9,518 nucleotides of DNA. Source: Gallionellaceae bacterium (GTDB lineage Bacteria > Pseudomonadota > Gammaproteobacteria > Burkholderiales > Gallionellaceae). Of the stretch, positions 6,466 to 9,518 are shown piece after piece. Under the pieces are notes generated by a model. The model worked only from the letters and a program-made list of their open reading frames with translations. It searched no databases and was not told the DNA's origin. The stretch is taken from positions 1-9,518 of the forward strand of contig JAUYFR010000108.1 of the NCBI GenBank assembly GCA_030690855.1, given 5' to 3'. The translations under genes were made by a program, and so were the position numbers. Every line of letters begins with the position of its first letter. Position 1 is the first letter of the stretch.

Positions 6466-7262
6466 TGCAGGGCATGTTGCAATCCTTGTGGGCATATCGA
6501 GGCTTTATTTTTGGTAGCGTTAAGCGTGAATTTCAGTCTAAGTATCGAAACTCTCTTCTTGGCGCCGTCTGGACGGTGCTTAATCCATTGGCAATGATCA
6601 TCGTTTACACGGTTATATTTACCAAGGTAATGCACTCTAGGCTTCCAACAGGCATTGATAATGAGTTCGCCTACAGCATCTACTTGTGTGCGGGTGTACT
6701 TACTTGGGGGCTATTCGCAGAAATTGCTAGTCGTGCCCAGAATGCTTTTATTGAGCATGCAAATCTGCTAAAGAAGCTTAGTTTTCCTAGGTTGTGCTTG
6801 CCTGTCATAGTGGTTGCCAATGCGGTGCTGAATTTTTTTATTGTATTTGGTTTGTTTAGCCTGTTTCTTTTAGTGTCTGGGAATTTTCCTGGGCTGGTTT
6901 ATCTCGCTATATTCCCTGTGCTCGCAATTTTGGTCGCATTTGCTATCGGACTTGGCGTAACTCTTGGTGTGCTGAATGTTTTTTTCCGGGATGTTGGACA
7001 GCTCTTTGGAATCGTTATTCAATTTTGGTTCTGGCTGACCCCTATCGTTTACCCCGTCAGCATTCTTCCTGAATCTGTGCGTTCGCTAATGAGCTACAAT
7101 CCCTTAGCTAATCTGATCGGCGCGTTCCAAGATATTCTAGTTACTCATCAATGGCCGGCATGGCAAGGCTTGTGGCCGGTAACCATACTTGCTGTCGCTA
7201 TGTGTGCGTTAGGTATGCGACTTTTCCGTAAACATGCGGGTGAGATGGTGGATGAACTGTAA
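6465..7262 (+). CDS. wzm: Polysaccharide ABC transporter, permease subunit (Wzm)
   Basis: Inner-membrane permease of the ABC-2 family that, with Wzt, exports finished undecaprenyl-linked polysaccharide to the periplasm. The 265-residue length matches Wzm/KpsM/TagG proteins. The N-terminus has the amphipathic FGSVKREFQSKYRNSLLGAVW signature that precedes the first membrane segment (PLAMIIVYTVIFTKV). About six hydrophobic segments follow, including YLCAGVLTWGLFAEI, VIVVANAVLNFFIVFGLF and LVYLAIFPVLAILVAFAIGL. The conserved NVFFRDVGQLFGIVIQFWFWLTPIVYP stretch (read in parts) and SYNPLANLIGAFQDIL are family hallmarks. It starts on the manB stop codon (TGATG), so it is translationally coupled to manB. 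Wzt normally follows at once; here a 125-base gap separates them. Confidence 0.94.
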   Translation: MQGMLQSLWAYRGFIFGSVKREFQSKYRNSLLGAVWTVLNPLAMIIVYTVIFTKVMHSRLPTGIDNEFAYSIYLCAGVLTWGLFAEIASRAQNAFIEHANLLKKLSFPRLCLPVIVVANAVLNFFIVFGLFSLFLLVSGNFPGLVYLAIFPVLAILVAFAIGLGVTLGVLNVFFRDVGQLFGIVIQFWFWLTPIVYPVSILPESVRSLMSYNPLANLIGAFQDILVTHQWPAWQGLWPVTILAVAMCALGMRLFRKHAGEMVDEL

Positions 7263-7387
7263 CTACAGGCAAGGAAGAGGCCATCCCCATTGATGGTATT
7301 TGAGCTTTTGACATAAGCGGGGATGAGCGAGGCAATTAATTAAGCGTACGATTCCAACTCGGGGCGCTTGTACCTTTGGGATACTAA
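7263..7387 (+). other. 125-base wzm-wzt spacer with alternative hairpins
   Basis: CCATC (7281-7285) can pair with GATGG (7292-7296) across a six-base loop. The overlapping CATCCCC (7282-7288) can instead pair with GGGGATG (7319-7325). The two folds are mutually exclusive. Neither has a T-run, so neither is a standard terminator. A TTGACA (7308-7313) lies between them. Confidence 0.35.
7308..7313 (+). promoter_or_regulatory. TTGACA, possible -35 of a secondary wzt promoter
   Basis: A perfect -35 hexamer 75 bases ahead of the wzt ATG. The best downstream -10 (ATTAAT, 7335-7340) matches four of six positions at a 21-base spacing, which is too long, so an independent promoter is only a weak possibility. 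Confidence 0.2.
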
Positions 7388-8614
7388 ATGGGCACCATCA
7401 CTGTTACTAATTTAGGTAAAGCCTACAAGCAATACCCTGCGCGATGGTCACGACTAAAGGAGTGGCTGATTCCTTTTAGTAAGCCACAGCATCAGCTTAA
7501 GTGGGTATTGCAGGGCATTAGCTTCAAAATTAATTCCGGTGAGGCAGTCGGTATCATCGGCATCAACGGCGCAGGCAAGAGTACCTTGCTTAAAATGATC
7601 ACCGGCACCACCCAACCCACCACTGGAAAAGTCCAGATAACCGGACGTATTGCAGCAATGCTGGAGCTGGGCATGGGCTTTCATCCCGATTTTACCGGCC
7701 GACAAAATGCATTCATGGCGGGACAACTTTTAGGTATGAGTTCCGAGGAGATATCTAAGTTGATGCCGGAGATTGAGGCGTTTGCTGAAATTGGCGACTA
7801 CATGGATCAACCGGTACGGGTGTATTCAAGCGGTATGCAAATGCGAGTCGCGTTTAGCGTAGCAACCGCGACTCGCCCAGATGTGCTGATCATTGACGAA
7901 GCATTGTCCGTTGGTGATGCGTATTTTCAGCACAAAAGCTTTGATCGCATCCGACGATTCCGCGATTTGGGCACAACTATTCTGTTCGTTTCACATAGCC
8001 CTGGCACGATTAAATCGCTGTGCAATCGAGCCATCCTGTTAAACAACGGATGCATCATGCGAGACGGCAATCCGAATGACGTGATGGATTTTTACAACGC
8101 GGCTATTGTAAAAGATGTTGAAAGCAACAGTATTCAACAATTGGAAAATCCCATTGGTAAAAAGCAAACCCGCTCGGGCTCGCGCGAAGCTGAGATCGAT
8201 TCGATTGAGCTTGATTCGAAAGGAAAATCAGTGCGAGCGCTAAGCTCTGGGGGGGAAGCCAAATTCAAAATCAGGATCAAGATCAACCACTCTATAGATG
8301 AGCTGACGGTCGGCATGCTTATCCGAGATCAATTTGGCTATGATGTTTTTGGAACCAATACTTATCATCACAAAGTCAACCTATTGAATTTGCAGGCCGG
8401 CAAGCGTTATGAAAGCACCTTTAGTTTTGAGAGCCTAAATCTGGGGAATGGGAGCTACAACGTCAGTGTCGCCTTGCATCAAGGGCACACCCATCTCAGT
8501 AAAAACTTTGATTGGCTGGATCATGCACTCGTATTTCAGATTGTTCCAGGCAATTTGCCTGCGGCTATTGGAATCTGCCATTTCCCTGTCATAGCTGCAT
8601 TTGAAGAGATTTGA
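7388..8614 (+). CDS. wzt: Polysaccharide ABC transporter, ATPase subunit with C-terminal glycan-binding domain (Wzt)
   Basis: Cytosolic ATPase that powers polysaccharide export through Wzm. The nucleotide-binding domain (about 1-245) has Walker A GINGAGKST (58-66), the ABC signature SSGMQ (147-151), Walker B VLIIDE (166-171) with catalytic E171, a D-loop around SVGD, and the switch H203 in FVSHS. This is the KpsT/Wzt/TagH class, with the FHPDFTGRQNA segment typical of it. After a linker, residues of about 265-405 form a beta-rich Wzt_C-type domain (IDSIELDSKGK, FKIRIKIN, MLIRDQFGYDVFGTNT, GSYNVSVALHQ). In E. coli O8/O9a this domain binds the capped non-reducing end of the glycan and makes export depend on chain termination. 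At 408 residues it is full length. TAA sits directly before the ATG, which fixes the start. The capping-type methyltransferase follows after 26 bases. Confidence 0.96.
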   Translation: MGTITVTNLGKAYKQYPARWSRLKEWLIPFSKPQHQLKWVLQGISFKINSGEAVGIIGINGAGKSTLLKMITGTTQPTTGKVQITGRIAAMLELGMGFHPDFTGRQNAFMAGQLLGMSSEEISKLMPEIEAFAEIGDYMDQPVRVYSSGMQMRVAFSVATATRPDVLIIDEALSVGDAYFQHKSFDRIRRFRDLGTTILFVSHSPGTIKSLCNRAILLNNGCIMRDGNPNDVMDFYNAAIVKDVESNSIQQLENPIGKKQTRSGSREAEIDSIELDSKGKSVRALSSGGEAKFKIRIKINHSIDELTVGMLIRDQFGYDVFGTNTYHHKVNLLNLQAGKRYESTFSFESLNLGNGSYNVSVALHQGHTHLSKNFDWLDHALVFQIVPGNLPAAIGICHFPVIAAFEEI

Positions 8615-8640
8615 CCTGAGTCACAACTCCGAATTAACCG

Positions 8641-9518
8641 ATGACCGATAATTTTTATACAGCATTTGAGCATCGATACCGAGGGTCTCGGGAGCTGATC
8701 ATGTCCCGCCTGCGAGTGTATCTCCCCTTTGTGGAGTCTCTCCGGGAATTTTATGGCTCCGGCGACACTATTGATTTGGGGTGTGGCAGGGGGGAATGGT
8801 TGGAGTTGTTGCAAAATTCTGGTTTCACCTCCCAAGGAGTCGATCTCGACGAAGGCATGCTCGCCTCATGCCGAGATTTGGGGTTGAACGTTCGCACTCA
8901 TGATGCGATCGAATTTATAAAAGAGCTTCCAGATTGCAGTCAGGCTGTTGTCTCAGGATTTCATCTTGCAGAACATCTTCCGTTTAGTTCGCTTCAGATA
9001 TTGATTCAAGAGGCCCTCCGCGTTCTAAAACCCGGCGGTATACTCATTCTTGAAACTCCTAATCCAGAAAACATTACTGTTGGCACTGAAAAGTTCTACC
9101 TTGACCCCACACACCTGCGCCCCATTCCGTCCCAGTTCCTTTCCTTTATGGTCGAGCATGCCGGATTCAAACGGAGCAAGGTATTAAGATTGCAAGAACC
9201 TACAGGACTTGCGAATGAAAGCTCGCTGATATTGCTCAGTGTTCTCAATGGGGTGAGCCCAGATTACGCGGTTTTGGCACAAAAAGCAGGAACACATGAG
9301 ATAGAAGCTGCTACTGCGGCAGCATTTGAAATTGAATACGGTCTTTCGCTGGAAACGCTGGCCAATAACTACGATCGGCAATTGAAAACATTTATTCAGC
9401 AGGTCGATGCAGTGGCCCGACAAGCTGATGCCAGATCACAACAAGCTGATGCCAGATCACAACAAGCTGATGCCAGATCACAACAAGCTGATGCCAGATC
9501 ACAACAAGCTGATGCCAG
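8641..9518 (+). CDS. WbdD-like SAM methyltransferase with heptad-repeat extension, 3' end cut by window
   Basis: Class I SAM-dependent methyltransferase, open to the right edge (292 codons visible). TAA immediately before the ATG at 8641 fixes the start; no clear Shine-Dalgarno sequence is seen. The N-terminus FYTAFEHRYRGSRELI precedes the SAM-binding glycine motif IDLGCGRGEW (44-53), acidic D68 in GVDLDEGM, FHLAEHLPF (107-115), LKPGGILILETPNPEN (129-144) and FYLDPTHLRP (152-161). From about residue 219 the sequence becomes helical and polar, then enters perfect heptads QADARSQ from residue 261. WbdD of E. coli O9a has methyltransferase, kinase and coiled-coil regions and ends chain growth by capping; its coiled coil sets chain length. 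No kinase is visible between methyltransferase and repeats here, so a methyl-only cap (as in O8) is more likely. Position right after wzt agrees. The role is inferred from family and context; further domains may follow downstream. Confidence 0.85.
   Translation, partial: MTDNFYTAFEHRYRGSRELIMSRLRVYLPFVESLREFYGSGDTIDLGCGRGEWLELLQNSGFTSQGVDLDEGMLASCRDLGLNVRTHDAIEFIKELPDCSQAVVSGFHLAEHLPFSSLQILIQEALRVLKPGGILILETPNPENITVGTEKFYLDPTHLRPIPSQFLSFMVEHAGFKRSKVLRLQEPTGLANESSLILLSVLNGVSPDYAVLAQKAGTHEIEAATAAAFEIEYGLSLETLANNYDRQLKTFIQQVDAVARQADARSQQADARSQQADARSQQADARSQQADA
9421..9518 (+). repeat. Perfect 21-base tandem repeat encoding heptad QADARSQ
   Basis: Four complete, identical 21-base copies (starting at 9421, 9442, 9463 and 9484) and 14 bases of a fifth run off the window. 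The unit is in frame and encodes one heptad, QADARSQ. Identity at every base, including third codon positions, points to recent expansion by slippage or recombination. The total number of copies is unknown because the window ends inside the array. Confidence 0.97.

Noticed and set aside
6279..6635. Minus-strand 118-residue frame over the manB-wzm junction
   Set aside because: It opposes the conserved RGSNTEP loop of ManB and the Wzm N-terminus, and its sequence is not protein-like.
8536..8835. Minus-strand 99-residue frame across the wzt-methyltransferase junction
   Set aside because: It lies opposite two well-supported genes and shows no protein-like motif.
9421..9518. 21-base repeats read as a CRISPR or plasmid iteron array
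   Set aside because: Copies are contiguous without spacers, in frame, and encode a heptad continuing the methyltransferase protein.

Overview
The window reads as part of a surface-polysaccharide locus of a gammaproteobacterium. ManC and ManB resemble the enterobacterial CpsB/CpsG type closely, the gene set is that of an ABC-transporter-exported O-antigen or capsule, and a REP-like GTAGGTCGGG palindrome of a kind common in gammaproteobacterial genomes is present. I cannot name the genus. All supported genes lie on the + strand, and both ends of the window cut through a gene.

Layout. (1) 2-1177: the C-terminal catalytic part of a GT41 (O-GlcNAc-transferase/SPINDLY-like) glycosyltransferase whose start lies outside the window. 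(2) 1257-2345: a GT4 glycosyltransferase. (3) 2346-2761: a 416-base gap with a good extended -10 promoter in front of manC and a possible decayed reading frame on the minus strand. (4) 2762-4186: manC. (5) 4243-5024: a two-gene MNT/HEPN module of the MntA-HepT toxin-antitoxin type. (6) 5017-6465: manB, enlarged by an in-frame REP-like palindrome. (7) 6465-7262: wzm, the export permease. (8) 7388-8614: wzt, the export ATPase with a C-terminal glycan-recognition domain. (9) 8641 to the right edge: a WbdD-like SAM methyltransferase that runs into perfect 21-base repeats encoding the heptad QADARSQ.

How the genes work together. ManC (C-terminal isomerase domain) turns fructose-6-phosphate into mannose-6-phosphate. 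ManB makes mannose-1-phosphate, and the N-terminal domain of ManC makes GDP-mannose. Glycosyltransferases, some probably beyond the right edge, would build the chain. The methyltransferase would cap its non-reducing end, the Wzt C-terminal domain would recognise the cap, and Wzm/Wzt would export the chain. The order manC-manB-wzm-wzt-methyltransferase is that of the E. coli O8/O9a polymannan clusters, which predicts mannosyltransferase genes just downstream.

The notable departures from that template are three. A putative toxin-antitoxin pair is threaded between manC and manB, with overlapping reading frames. A REP-like hairpin has been absorbed into the ManB protein. The putative chain terminator carries an identical-copy heptad array, which could act as a length-variable molecular ruler.
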